From: Dolomedes plantarius
Lineage: Eukaryota; Arthropoda; Arachnida; Araneae; Dolomedidae
Direction of reading: 5' to 3'
DNA length: 64,000 nt
Assembly: GCA_907164885.2 (NCBI GenBank)
Contig: OU015499.1
Span: forward strand, 148,860,739 to 148,924,738
Part shown: one piece after another, positions 11,232 through 20,880 of the stretch
Numbering within the stretch: position 1 is the stretch's first letter
How the letters are laid out: each line of letters opens with the position of its first letter
Notes under the pieces: model-generated
What the model was told of the DNA's origin: nothing
The model's database searches: none
Seen by the model: the letters and a program-made list of their open reading frames with translations, nothing else
Position numbers and translations under genes: made by a program

Positions 11232-12466
11232 CACTATCTGGCCAAAAGTATCCGGACCCCCCCCCCCCCCAAAGAAGTGGATCTAGCAGGTAACGTAATT
11301 TGATGCGTAACCGAAAGCTACAAAAGTGTTGGTAATGGTTTGTCAGGTCATATTTATGCGTTTGTGAGACAATGAGTAAGTCAAAGGAGCTTAGTGACTT
11401 TGATCGTGGCATTATAGTGGGATGCCACCTTTGTGGGAAATCAGTTCGTGAAATTTCGGACATTATACAGAAGCCAAAATCCACTATGAGTGATGCAATT
11501 GTGAAGTGGAAGCGTCGATGCAGTGAAACTGCAGAAAAACGAAGTGGCAGGCCCAAAAAAATTAGTGAACGCCGCCGTAGAACTTTGAAAAGGGTAGTGA
11601 AACAAAATCGCAAGTCCTCGTTGATTGAAATCACTCAGGAGTTCCAAAGTTCATCAGACGTTAGTGCTAGCAGCAGGACTTTTCGTCGAGAGTTAAAAAC
11701 CTGGGATTCCACGGTCGTTCAGCCGCTCACAAGCCGAACATCACTCCCCAGAATGCGAAGCGTCGATTGCAATGGTTCAAAGCTTACCTTCACTGGACTG
11801 TGGACATGTGAAAAAATGTACTTTGGAGTGATGAATCTCGCTTTACAATCTGGCAGTCCGATGGACGCGTCTGGGTTTGGCGGATGCCCGGCGAGCGCTT
11901 CTTACGTGACTGCATTGTGACGACTGTTAAGTTTGGTGGTGGCAGCATCATGGTGTGGGGGTGTTTTTCGTGGTTTGGCCTGGGTTCCTTAGTTCCCGTG
12001 GTTGGAAACATGAACTCTGAGATGTATGTGGACATTCTGGACAATGCTGCTCTCCCAACTCTATGGCAATATTTCGGGGAAGGCCCATTTCTCTTCCAGC
12101 AAGATAACTGCTCCATTCATACATCGAGACTTGCGCAGGCATGGTTTGACGAAATGGGTGTTCAAAAACTGGAGTGGCCTTATCAGAGCCCCGATCTAAA
12201 TCCCATTGAACACTTTTGGGACGAATTAGAACGCAGATTACGTAGCCGGCCAAATCGACCATCCTCACTGCCAGCACTCACTTCAGCTGTGATGGACGCC
12301 TGGAAATCAATTCCTATGGATATATGTCAAAAACTGGGGGAAAGTCTCCCCAGACGTGTGCAGGCTGTCATCGATGCATAAGGAGGACCAACATCATATT
12401 AATATATGCCTCAGGACTCTCCGAGTTTGTACCACTGGGCGTCTGGATGCTTTTGGCCAGATAGTG
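11232..12466 (+). mobile_element. Tc1 transposon, 1235 bp, both ends and TA duplication present
   Basis: The left end CACTATCTGGCCAAAAGTAT and the inverted right end CACTATCTGGCCAAAAGCAT form TIRs bounded by TA (11230-11231, 12467-12468). The left TIR is followed by a long C-run (about 11259-11272) not matched on the right, probably a microsatellite-type expansion. It carries one transposase ORF with a frameshift and a nonsense codon. Confidence 0.9.
11372..12381 (+). pseudogene. Tc1 transposase (DD34E), one frameshift and one stop from intact
   Basis: Starts at ATG 11372 (MSKSKELSDFDRG), a paired-like helix-turn-helix N-terminus with a GRPKK motif after the first HTH. A one-base loss near 11698 shifts the frame after RRELKT. 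A TGA at 11809-11811 then interrupts the second frame just before NVLWSDES. The remainder is open to the stop at 12379-12381. Catalytic residues are visible as WSDES, FQQDN and NPIEHFW, with 34 residues between the second D and the E, the Tc1 DD34E spacing. VMVWG-type and SPDLNPIE blocks are also present. Only two lesions mark it as a fairly young inactive copy. Confidence 0.9.
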
Positions 12467-12550
12467 TATAGAGTATTTACAGGGCCCTTGTGACATTTTC
12501 AACGATTTTCAACAATGCATGAAATCATGCATTGGCAATATATCTGCCGG

Positions 12551-12626
<76 letters not shown>
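12467..12626. repeat. (TA)n microsatellite and short spacer
   Basis: A (TA)n tract runs from about 12553 to 12626 and directly abuts the left TIR of the following Tc1 element. Confidence 0.9.
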
Positions 12627-12629
<3 letters not shown>

Positions 12630-14217
12630 TGTGTAACAAAATTATAAGACCACCCAAAATATCACTCATTTCAATATTACACTGCATAAAATGAATAATT
12701 TTAAAATTTGAAGCAAATGAAACAAGTTATATTTTCTCAAATAAATCGCTTAAAGGAAAAAAAATTGAGTTAATTTCACACAGCAAACGATTTTTTGAAA
12801 TCTCGGTGTAACATAAATATAAGACCACTTATTTTTTTATTTAAAATTATTTGCGTTTTTAAAACTATTTTATTTTTTCTTTCAAAATCATAGATAAACT
12901 GTAACTTTACATCACAAAAAAGTCCAAACAATAATATTGTAAAAGAAAATAGAATTTAATTTGTTTGTTTTTATGAGGAAATTCACAATGCCGCGTGGAA
13001 GAGAATTATCTGAACTAGAAGTTCGAAAAATTTGGTTTTATAAGGGCTCTGGAAAATCGGAACGTGAAATAAGTAAGATACTTAAACGTTCTAAAACTGC
13101 TATTCATAACGTTTTAAGTAAAAGATATTTTTAAGGAAAATATAAAAGATCTGGCAGAAAGAGTAAATTATCAGCTCGCGATAATAGACGAATTTTCAAG
13201 CTTCCAACGAAACAGAACTTGTCTACTCGTAAAATAACACAGCAGACAAGTAAAACTATTTCACATATGACAGTCTGGCGCACTTTAAGATCAAATTCAA
13301 ATGTTGCTCTTCGGAAATTAAAAAGAAAACCAAGACTGTTAAAGCATCATAAAGAAGGAAGTCTGAAGTGGGCAAAGGAAGTCATGACCTGGAATGCTGT
13401 TTGGAAAAATATTATTTTTCCGACGAAAAAAAATTTAATTTGGATGGCCCGGAAGGTAATATTTCCTACTGGCATGATTTACGAACGGAACCTCGGGTTT
13501 TCTTCAGTAGACAGATGGGTGGTGGCTCTGTGATGGTGTGGGGAGCTTTTGCATATGATGGGAAATGTGATCTGTAGCGAGTTCTTGGAAAAATAGACTC
13601 CATTTGTTATCAACAACTGCTTTACCAACACCTTATACCTTTTGGCCCATTTATAGGAGGATCAAACTGGAAATTTCAACAAGACAATGCGCCATGCCAT
13701 GTGTCTAAATCAACTAAAAACTGGTTTCAAAAAGAAAAAATCGAGGTCTTAAACTGGCCAAGTCTTAGTCCAGACCTGAATTCCACCGAAAACTTGTGGG
13801 GCCATTTGGCACGTCAAGTGTATGCAAATAACCGTCAGTATGTTTCTGTGTATGAATTGGAATTAGCTATCATGGATGAATGGGACAAAATTCCCAAATA
13901 TTTGCTCGAAAACCTAATTAATTCAATGAAAAATCGAGTATTTGAAGTTATTCAGAAAAATGGTGGATCAACATCATATTAGTTTTATTAAAAAAATTTG
14001 TTTTAACTAGTGGTCTTATAATTTTGTTACACATATTTGATTGGAAAAAGTTGAAATTGTTGATAAAATAATTAGTATATGTAAATATCTCTTAAAAATA
14101 ATATACATATATTTTGTATTTCATTTATTCACATCAACCTAATTTAATTTTTAAAAAATTGTACTATTTATAGTAAAAATCACAAAATCCACAGTGGTCT
14201 TATAATTTTGTTACACA

Positions 14218-14220
<3 letters not shown>
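12627..14220 (+). mobile_element. Tc1/Tc3-like transposon with IR/DR ends, 1594 bp
   Basis: The outer ends CAGTGTGTAACAAAATTATA (left) and its inverse (right) match over at least 27 bp and sit in TA microsatellites. Each end carries a second internal copy of the same motif in the same orientation: 12805-12830 on the left and 14009-14033 on the right. This makes roughly 200-bp inverted repeats with two direct repeats each, the IR/DR layout known from Sleeping Beauty-type Tc1 elements, where each direct repeat is a transposase-binding site. Confidence 0.9.
12988..13982 (+). pseudogene. Tc3-like transposase (DD34E), inactivated
   Basis: ATG 12988 begins MPRGRELSELEVRKIWFYKG, followed by an HTH. 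TAA at 13132-13134 stops the frame; the same frame resumes as YKRSGRKSK and TISHMTVWRTLRSN. A frameshift near 13400-13420 leads to the FSDEKKFNLDGPEG block with the first catalytic D. A TAG at 13575-13577 follows. The rest is open: FQQDNAPCHVS, then SPDLNSTENLW after 34 residues, and C-terminal NGGSTSY. NSTEN replaces the usual NPIEN. Two stops and a frameshift make it non-functional. Confidence 0.88.
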
Positions 14221-14263
<43 letters not shown>

Positions 14264-14697
14264 TTAAAAGTCACTCATTTGAGTGTAAAATTCTACCCTT
14301 TTTAAAGAAGATACTTTTTTTGTTGAAAAAAGTATCAATAAAATTTTCCTTTTTCAAATCAATTCTCTACTTCTTCCCCTATTTTAAAATCTATAATAAT
14401 AATTATTATTATAAATCTTTCTTTTTTCCCGTTTCCGTGTAAGGTCCCTGTACGCAGGATATAACATAACCATCGTATAGAGGGGCGTACACATACAGCG
14501 AACGAAAGGTTTTCGAACGACACACACACACACACACACACGCACGCACGCACGCACACACACACACACACAAAACTAAATTACATAAAATTCTTGTGTT
14601 TCAAATGTTCTATTTGACATCCCTTATTCTGAACTATCTTTCGACACCGCAATTTCCAGGATACTGTGTCACTGTGGGTAAAGCGATGGTATTTCAA
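14221..14697. repeat. Microsatellite-rich spacer
   Basis: (TA)n at 14220-14257, then AT-rich sequence, then a compound (CA)n/(CG-CA)n tract at about 14520-14573. The ORFs across the CA tract are low-complexity artefacts. Confidence 0.85.
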
Positions 14698-15311
14698 TCA
14701 GAAAAATTGGCGATAAAATATGTTCCTGATAGTATTTGGAGTTAATCTTGACATTTGTTCCACTCTCTTTATTTTTAACTTGCCATTATAAGAAAAACCA
14801 ACAACAATCATGAATCCCTTAGAAAAACTTTCTTTCGATTCTTTAAACCATGTACTTAAATTTTTTTCTCCCCTTTTATGATAATAAATGGCTCTTTTTT
14901 TTGTTGCAGTCATTTAAATACACCCATGATTCATCTATTGTGACAATTGTTTTTCCTTTTTCTTTGGATAAGTGTTTCTCATATAGAATTCTGCAGCGTG
15001 TCCTGCGTTCACCGATATGATTTGGAAGAATCCTTTGACTAGGGGGATTTTCTTTTAACATTAAACAACGTACCTTTGCAATAGTCGAAGATGTCCGTTT
15101 TTTCCTTGGATACTTGTTTGGAATTTTTGTCCCACTTGAGGCTCCAATTTGACGTTTTTTTTCCTTTCTTGTTGACGATATTACCTATCGACGCTTTAGA
15201 TATCACAAAACCATGACTCTCACATCGTTTTTGGATAACGGAGTATGCATATTTCTCTTCGGAAAGAGCATAAATGTAGCCTTCGAACCACTGCTTTGTT
15301 AAAAACGCCAT
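14698..15311 (-). pseudogene. Tc1/mariner-superfamily transposase relic of a spider-type family
   Basis: Starts MAFLTKQWFEGYIYALSEEK at 15311, followed by an HTH-like segment (ASIGNIVNKKGKK). Later, frame-shifted pieces include ENPPSQRILPNHIGE, RCRILYEKHLSKEKGK, TIVTIDESWVYLNDCNKK with a catalytic D, and RGEKNLSTWFKESKESFSKG and GFSYNGKLKIK. I recognise this arrangement from very abundant transposase-like proteins of orb-weaver spiders. The third catalytic residue region is lost beyond 14698. At least two frameshifts are needed to join the parts. Confidence 0.7.
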
Positions 15312-15461
15312 TTTGAATAAAAACAAAACTTTCAAGCCGCAGATGATAATTTTGACTTTTAAAAACATAGTACAATTGCAATTATTTCTTTTGCAGCAAA
15401 CGAATTTTTATTACCGCTTACCAAAATCGTCTAAAAAATGTGCGAACAGCCTCTGTGTATA

Positions 15462-15697
15462 CAGGGTGTCCATAATTAAAGTCCCACTTTCAAAAGGCTG
15501 CAAAAAAAGAACTACTGGTCAGAATGACTTCAAATTTGAACTGAATATACTGGAAGAAGGGGGAAACGATTTGGCATAATAAAAATAAAAGTTCCAAAAT
15601 GTCTTCTTTCAGTATATTCAGTTCAAATTTGAAGTCATTCTGACCAGTGGTTCTTTTTTTGCAGCCTTTTGAAAGTGGGACTTTAATTATGGACACC

Positions 15698-15700
<3 letters not shown>
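15462..15700. mobile_element. Fold-back MITE, 239 bp, TA-flanked
   Basis: Begins CAGGGTGTCCATAATTAAAG and ends with its inverse. The arms are about 100 bp long and nearly complementary throughout, leaving only a small central loop. TA flanks both sides (15460-15461; TA repeat on the right). Length and TA suggest a Tc1/mariner-type non-autonomous element. Confidence 0.85.
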
Positions 15701-15749
<49 letters not shown>

Positions 15750-15760
15750 ATATATATATA
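15701..15760. repeat. (TA)n(TG)n(TA)n compound microsatellite
   Basis: Simple repeat joining two MITEs end to end. Confidence 0.95.
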
Positions 15761-15918
15761 CAGTGGAGTCTCAATCCATCGTTTTTCAAGGGACCAACTG
15801 AACTGAACGATAAATGCGGGAAAACGATAGTTGCGGGAACATAACAAAGCAATATGATCGTGGGGACTGGGTGAAATAAACGACACATGCGGGAAAACGA
15901 TCAATCGAGATTCCACTG
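15761..15918. mobile_element. pogo-like MITE, 158 bp
   Basis: Left end CAGTGGAGTCTCAATCCATC; inverted right end CAGTGGAATCTCGATTGATC. TA lies on each side (15759-15760, 15919-15920). A repeated internal motif, TGCGGGAAAACGAT, occurs on both sides of the centre. No coding capacity. Confidence 0.8.
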
Positions 15919-16381
15919 TATATATAATATATGGGCGGCCAGTCATGGTTCTGAAAAAAAGTGACCACTGTGCGAGGTGGCCGGGTAGAAAAGTTCCACT
16001 GTACTTACAACGAACACCACTGAACGCATTTGATTGTCTTTGCCACGGTTTCCGCACTAGGTGGTACAGCAGAGGACGTTCGTTAGTATTCGTGAACCGT
16101 CGTTCGTCTTATGTGTACAGAACCTCCAATTCAGCTATTTACATTTTTCTTTGAAATTTCACTTCTAGTAGAAAACTTTCTTTCGTTGTCGTAACTGGAT
16201 TAAGTTCGAAAAAAAAACCAAAAAAATTCAACACAATAATTCACTACACGATATGAACGAACGGCCGCACGAGCGTTCGGTTTGCTCAAGTGGAAGCCAA
16301 TCGAATATCAAACCGAAAGTCCAAAGGGTTCGTTCCGCTGTTTTTATAAACGCATCTACGGGCATCTTGAACAGTGATTAG

Positions 16382-17052
16382 TAGGCTTGGGCGATGTATC
16401 GATACATCGTGAAAAACCGGTGTGAAGCCGACATCGTCACACCGGTTTCATAATTTTCAAATCAGCGATACATCGTACCATCGCGATTTCCCGGTGTCAT
16501 AAACCTAGCGGTGTACGCATACTCGCGATTTCCCGATGTCACACAAACAGTTCCGATGTTTCTGTGTGCGCATGCGCGATGTTACGATGTCGCATCGCTT
16601 GATCGACGATTTTCCGGTGTCCGATGTTTGTGCGGGTGCGCGGTTTTAGGATATCACATCGCTTAGCTTGGAGGGATGATTTTCCGGTTACACACCGTCA
16701 ATACTTAGACTGACGACTTAAAGTACTTGCTAGAAAATATTTGGCAATTCAAGGTTCAAGTGCACCTTCAGAGAGAGTGTTCAGCACAGGCGGGAGTGTT
16801 ATTCTAAGACAAAGAGCTGCATTGCTTCCAAAAACAAAATGCAGAAATGCAGATATTCTTGGCTCAAAATAAAAGATATTTGAATGTTTAATTAGTTTAG
16901 TCTGTTGTAGGACAACAACCTGGTCTCATTTTTATGTATGAATCTATGTCACTTTTTTTAAGGAGGCACTGCTGGCTACGTTCGTGGTTAACATCGCGAT
17001 GTTAGACTGAGGATGTATGGCGATGTCAAAAATGTAACATCGCTCAGGCCTA
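16382..17052 (+). mobile_element. hAT element remnant, 671 bp, with perfect 8-bp TSD
   Basis: Left end TAGGCTTGGGCGATGT and inverted right end TAGGCCTGAGCGATGT form TIRs. The 8-bp duplication GTGATTAG flanks the element (16374-16381 and 17053-17060). The paralogous locus copy 2 shows the empty site near 25797-25806. Repeated GCGATGT/ACATCG motifs fill the subterminal region. It retains a transposase C-terminal exon. Confidence 0.92.
16721..16872 (+). pseudogene. hAT transposase dimerisation-domain tail
   Basis: About 50 codons reading LARKYLAIQGSSAPSERVFS, then TGGSVILRQRAALLPKTKCR, ending at TAA 16870-16872. SSAPSERVFSTGG is the hallmark of ZBED-like hAT dimerisation domains. The rest of the transposase is absent. 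Confidence 0.85.
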
Positions 17053-17698
17053 GTGATTAGGTGCTTCAGCGTTCTTCGTTGTGAATATGGAACACCGAGA
17101 CATCCCAGAGTTCGTGTGATAATTTTGCTTTCTTTAGGCAGTTGATTGCTTGCTTAGTATTTTCCATTCATCAGATTATTACATGCATGTCCTGTAGGAT
17201 GTTGCGCGTCAAAACATTATCAACAATCTACGGAAAGTTCGATATCACTCATCGCTCTTTGATTTCCCTCGTGTATTGCCTAGTATACTTGCTTCTGTAT
17301 TCTTATAAATCCATTGAAAGGTCTATCTCATCGCTCTTCAATTTCCCCCGTGTCCATCCCAGTACAGTTGCCATCTTTTGTATTCTAGAAGAGGCCATCT
17401 GAATGTTAAAACACGTGGAATTATTTTCTTTGTCTTTTGATGTTGCAGTTTTAGAATATGGGTCATAAAAACTAGAATTACATTTTTGATCCTGTGTTGA
17501 TAAAGCTTCCAATTTTACGCGTTTGAAAGATTTTACGTGCCAATGAGCTCTACGGAAACACCTTGCTGAGGTGTGAGGTATGTTCAAAAGGCAGTGGCAG
17601 TCATGAAAATTATTAGAATCTCTATTTGTACAGTGTAACTTTGTATCGTAGAGTATAATTTATGGAAGGATTTAAAAACATAAATATCTCATTACTTT

Positions 17699-18357
17699 CA
17701 CCTATCCCTCGAAACCCAAATAGAAAAAAAATAGCCATTCCTAGAAAGTGCGTTGGCCTTTCTAGTAGGAAAGCAAACGATCCGAACTACATTTTTAAAA
17801 AATCATCAGTACGTCCGAAGGGTCGCGGAAAATGCAGATTTAAAATTGTACGTGTCCGACGACTCGGACAATGATGTTGTTTTTGAGGAGTCTTAACTCC
17901 TTTTTTTTTAAATGAAATTTTTTTTCACAAATTTTATTCATTGTATATCTCTTATCAGTGTTTTCATGTCTCTTGTTTTTAGTAATGTTATCAATTTTCT
18001 TTTATATCACGATTCTTTTGTCATTATTCTTGATTAGTGTAATTAACTATTATTTATGGCCTCTTTTATAACATTTATGCCTGACTGGTTTATCACTATT
18101 TACGTAAGGCTATTTTTATCACATTGCAAAACCAACGGAATTTTATACTCTATCCGTGTGTTTATATGGGATTTTTTTCATATTTTGACTGTTTTTATCC
18201 CTGTGTGATGTGTATATGTTTTTATCATCGGTTTTAGTTTAGAATCTAAAAATGCTTTCTTATATATACGTTTTTTTAGGGTTTTACCATATGTTTGGCG
18301 CAGCATGTCCTATTTTGGACCTTGCGCCATAAAACCCCAACAAACCAACCAACCAAC
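17699..18357 (+). mobile_element. 5'-truncated retroposon with hairpin 3' end and (CCAA)n tail
   Basis: An 11-bp target duplication CTCATTACTTT flanks the insert (17688-17698, 18358-18368), as for LINE-mediated insertion. The 3' end has a stem-loop (GGCGCA..GTCC / GGAC.TTGCGCC, about 18297-18328) then CATAAAACCCC and a (CCAA)n tail. The 5' part encodes IPRNPNRKKIAIPRKCVG in one frame and SDDSDNDVVFEES-stop in another, an acidic C-terminus I cannot assign. Copy 2 of the locus lacks it. A similar 3' end recurs at 37165-37229. Confidence 0.75.
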
Positions 18358-18368
18358 CTCATTACTTT

Positions 18369-19037
18369 TATTTTTTATATCGTTGCAGGTGTCAATACCC
18401 CCTGTCGTAGATGTGCTTCTGAAAGTTTCGTTCGAATCTTAACGCCCAGAAAAAACTTCTCAGGCGTAGAAATCTATGCATTGTTAAAGAATAACGCGGG
18501 TTGTGAAAGTCAAGCCCCAAAATGAGAGGGAATACTGCAGTTTCGGCGCCGTGCAGAATCTGTACGAACTCTTATTGGTGATAAGAACGTGTCAAAGAAT
18601 CATTGGAATTAGCCAACTTTATTTTCCGAGGAGCATCTATTGCTTGGCCATATTTCAAATAACTCTCGATTCCTATAATTTAGGTCCATAGATAATACTT
18701 ATTCGTTCTGATATAAAATCATGTTTTAATGTTATGTAGACAATATTCTTACCGCATTAGTTAATAATGTTTTCAATGAAATGGTCCAGATCAATAATGT
18801 TTGACATGAATCGCTGACCTTCGTCGCTGACAGATTTCATTTAAATATACATTTCTGAACTGATCATTGATCTGAGATTCTCACCAAAGGAAATAAATCT
18901 TTCGCATCCATATTTCGCTTCAAGCATCGTGTTTCCAGAGGTATATTAATCAAAATTATAATAATAAACATAATTAAGTTTGATTAGAATATCTCACCAT
19001 TTTCGTGTTTTATGACTTATAACTTTCCCCTTTGGCA
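18369..19037 (+). promoter_or_regulatory. Putative 3' splice site and 5' leader of the zinc-finger gene, copy 1
   Basis: A pyrimidine-rich run ending TATCGTTGCAG (AG at 18387-18388) is conserved in copy 2 (AG at 26461-26462), so an exon probably starts there. Leader sequence including GCTTCAAGCATCGTGTTTCC is shared with copy 2. About 360 bp around 18497-18860 is unique to copy 1 and carries no recognisable gene. The exon boundaries are inference. Confidence 0.4.
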
Positions 19038-20330
19038 ATGGAGGGCGAACTAACGTTTCACGATTCTGACGAAAATAAATTATCAAGCGCAAGTGTTTCT
19101 CCCCAGGAGCACACCGACGACACTGATGAAAGGTCTACTCTCAGTGATTCGTGCGTTTCAAATGGAACTCGCGCCACTGAAGAACACGTCAACTCTCAAC
19201 ACGTAGAGAAAATTTCTGAATGCGAAAACGTCTCCACTCAACCGCTTCACACAAACACACACACACTGGAACATTCGGGAGAAAAACCATTCATGTGCGA
19301 TGTTTGCAAAAAAGGATTTTTGGTGAAGAGCGCCCTCTACACACACCTGCGCACCCACACCGGAGAAAAACCTCACATCTGCGGCGTTTGCCAGAGAGGG
19401 TTCGCCCAACAGGCGCACTTGAAGAATCACCTGCTGACCCACACGGGAGAGAAACGTTTCGTCTGCGGTGTCTGCCAGAAGGGGTTCGCCGTGAAGGAGC
19501 ATCTGAAGAATCACCTGCTCACCCACACGAGAGAGAAACTTTTCGTCTGCGATGTCTGCCACAAGGGATTCGCCCGGCTGGCGCACCTGAAGAAACACAT
19601 TCTGACCCACATGGGAGAGAAACCTTTTTTCTGCGATGTCTGCCAGAGAGTGTTCACCCGGAAGGCAGACCTGAAGTCACACCTGCGCACCCACACTGGA
19701 GAGAAAACTTTCGTCTGCGATGTCTGCCAGAGACGGTTCGCTTGGCAGGGAGACCTGAAGGTACATCTGCGAACCCACACGGGAGAGAAACCTTTCGTCT
19801 GCGATGTCTGCCAGAAAGGGTTCGCCCGGCAGGTGTACCTTAAGGAACACCTGCGCACTCACACCGGAGAAAAACCTCACATCTGCGGTGTGTGCCAGAG
19901 AGGATTCGCCCAGCCGGCGCATCTGAAGAAACATCTCCTCACACACACCGCAGAAAAACCTCACGTCTGCGGTGTGTGCCAGAGAGGATTTGCCCAGAAG
20001 GCACACCTGAAGGACCACCTGCGCTCTCACACGGGAGAGAAACCTTTCGTCTGTAATGTCTGCCAGAGAGGGTTCAGCCGGCAGCAGAAACTGAAGGAAC
20101 ACTTGCGCACCCACACGGGAGAGAAACCTTTTGTCTGTAATGTCTGCCACAGAGGGTTCAGCCGGCAGGAGATACTGAAGGAACACTTGCGTACCCACAC
20201 GGGAGATAAACCTTTCGTCTGCGAGATATGCGCTAAAGGATTTCCCCGCCTGCACACTTACAAGAACCACCTCTCCAGCCATACGAGGGAGATGCCTTTT
20301 TCTCGAGACGTGTGCATGAATAAGTTTTAG
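19038..20330 (+). CDS. C2H2 zinc-finger protein, 12 fingers (copy 1, truncated)
   Basis: 430 aa from ATG 19038; a TTG six bases upstream is not a plausible eukaryotic start, and ATGG preceded by GGCA gives a fair start context. Residues 1-85 are acidic and serine-rich without a known domain. From about residue 87, twelve canonical fingers (C-x2-C-x12-H-x3-H) follow, joined by HTGEKPF/HTGEKPH linkers, so it should be a nuclear DNA-binding protein. A thirteenth finger has lost its first Cys (MPFSRDVCMNKF) and runs into a TAG at 20328-20330; beyond the stop RHMDIHTGEKPF continues in frame, so the stop is a recent truncation relative to copy 2. Fingers 2-4 and 8-9, and 10-11, are near-duplicates, evidence of internal expansion. 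It may still be functional; function unknown. Confidence 0.88.
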   Translation: MEGELTFHDSDENKLSSASVSPQEHTDDTDERSTLSDSCVSNGTRATEEHVNSQHVEKISECENVSTQPLHTNTHTLEHSGEKPFMCDVCKKGFLVKSALYTHLRTHTGEKPHICGVCQRGFAQQAHLKNHLLTHTGEKRFVCGVCQKGFAVKEHLKNHLLTHTREKLFVCDVCHKGFARLAHLKKHILTHMGEKPFFCDVCQRVFTRKADLKSHLRTHTGEKTFVCDVCQRRFAWQGDLKVHLRTHTGEKPFVCDVCQKGFARQVYLKEHLRTHTGEKPHICGVCQRGFAQPAHLKKHLLTHTAEKPHVCGVCQRGFAQKAHLKDHLRSHTGEKPFVCNVCQRGFSRQQKLKEHLRTHTGEKPFVCNVCHRGFSRQEILKEHLRTHTGDKPFVCEICAKGFPRLHTYKNHLSSHTREMPFSRDVCMNKF

Positions 20331-20880
20331 AGGCACATGGACATCCACACGGGAGAAAAACCCTTCATGTGTCTTTCGAGAAGCCTTTCGTCTGATACTA
20401 AGTTGTAGAAAGAGTGATGAACAATAGAGGCTACGTAGGAGCGTTTTATCCGCATAGAACAATTGGGAGAAGGCGGGCTCTAACTGATTTTTTGATTCGT
20501 GATAGGGCCAGTAATTGCTCCCAAGCATCTATTGCAGGACATCACGGTGGGTGCCATAAGTGGAAATTCCAGCGAGACAGGTGCGACCCCCGAAAGTTGT
20601 TTTAGGCCAAGGCAAGAGATAGGGTCATTTGAGGTTTCGAAAGAGCCAGAGGTAGTTAGGCTAGAGACGTTGCAACGGCTTTCTTCGAAGATTCTCAGTG
20701 AGACAGAAATACTCTCAACGTGTAGGCTAGACTACCATAGAGCTGCATCTGTGTGTAAATTATTTTATATTATATTTTGTGTGCGTGTTGTGTGTCAAGT
20801 TAAATAAACGTCTTTCGTGTGACAGCCGTATCTTCATTTGAGTGAAAGAACGGCAAACACCACTCAACGCGTCGATCGCA
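20331..20880 (+). other. Zinc-finger copy 1 downstream region with polyadenylation signal
   Basis: The first 40 bases are the in-frame remainder of the lost fingers ([14 protein letters not shown]). Beyond that there is no recognisable coding. An AATAAA at 20803-20808 could serve as the mRNA 3' end signal. The interval ends at the left TIR of the DD80E element. Confidence 0.45.

Larger units (their letters stand above)
15934..20330 (+). other. Segmental duplication, zinc-finger locus copy 1
   Basis: From GTCATGGTTC near 15934 through the zinc-finger ORF this region aligns by eye with 25366-28695, with interruptions. Shared landmarks include the relic pogo end (15934-16001 against 25368-25431), ACCGAGACATCCCAGAG (about 17094 and 25838), the splice-acceptor-like TATCGTTGCAGGTG (18378 and 26452) and the 5' half of the ORF. 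Copy 1 carries extra sequence at 16382-17052 (hAT), 17699-18357 (retroposon) and roughly 18497-18860 (unidentified insertion, or deletion in copy 2). The 15934-16001 piece ends in TTCCACTG|TA and matches the ends of the MITEs at 22799 and 37329. Confidence 0.85.

Noticed and set aside
19032..19037. Upstream start of zinc-finger copy 1 at a TTG (likewise 26725 and 52291)
   Set aside because: Non-ATG codons; a normal ATG lies two codons downstream, or 15 codons downstream in the third gene.
19158..20528. Long antisense ORFs opposite the zinc-finger genes (also 26851-28324 and 51471-51945)
   Set aside because: Zinc-finger DNA is periodic and leaves other frames open; the antisense text is a shadow of the finger and linker repeats.
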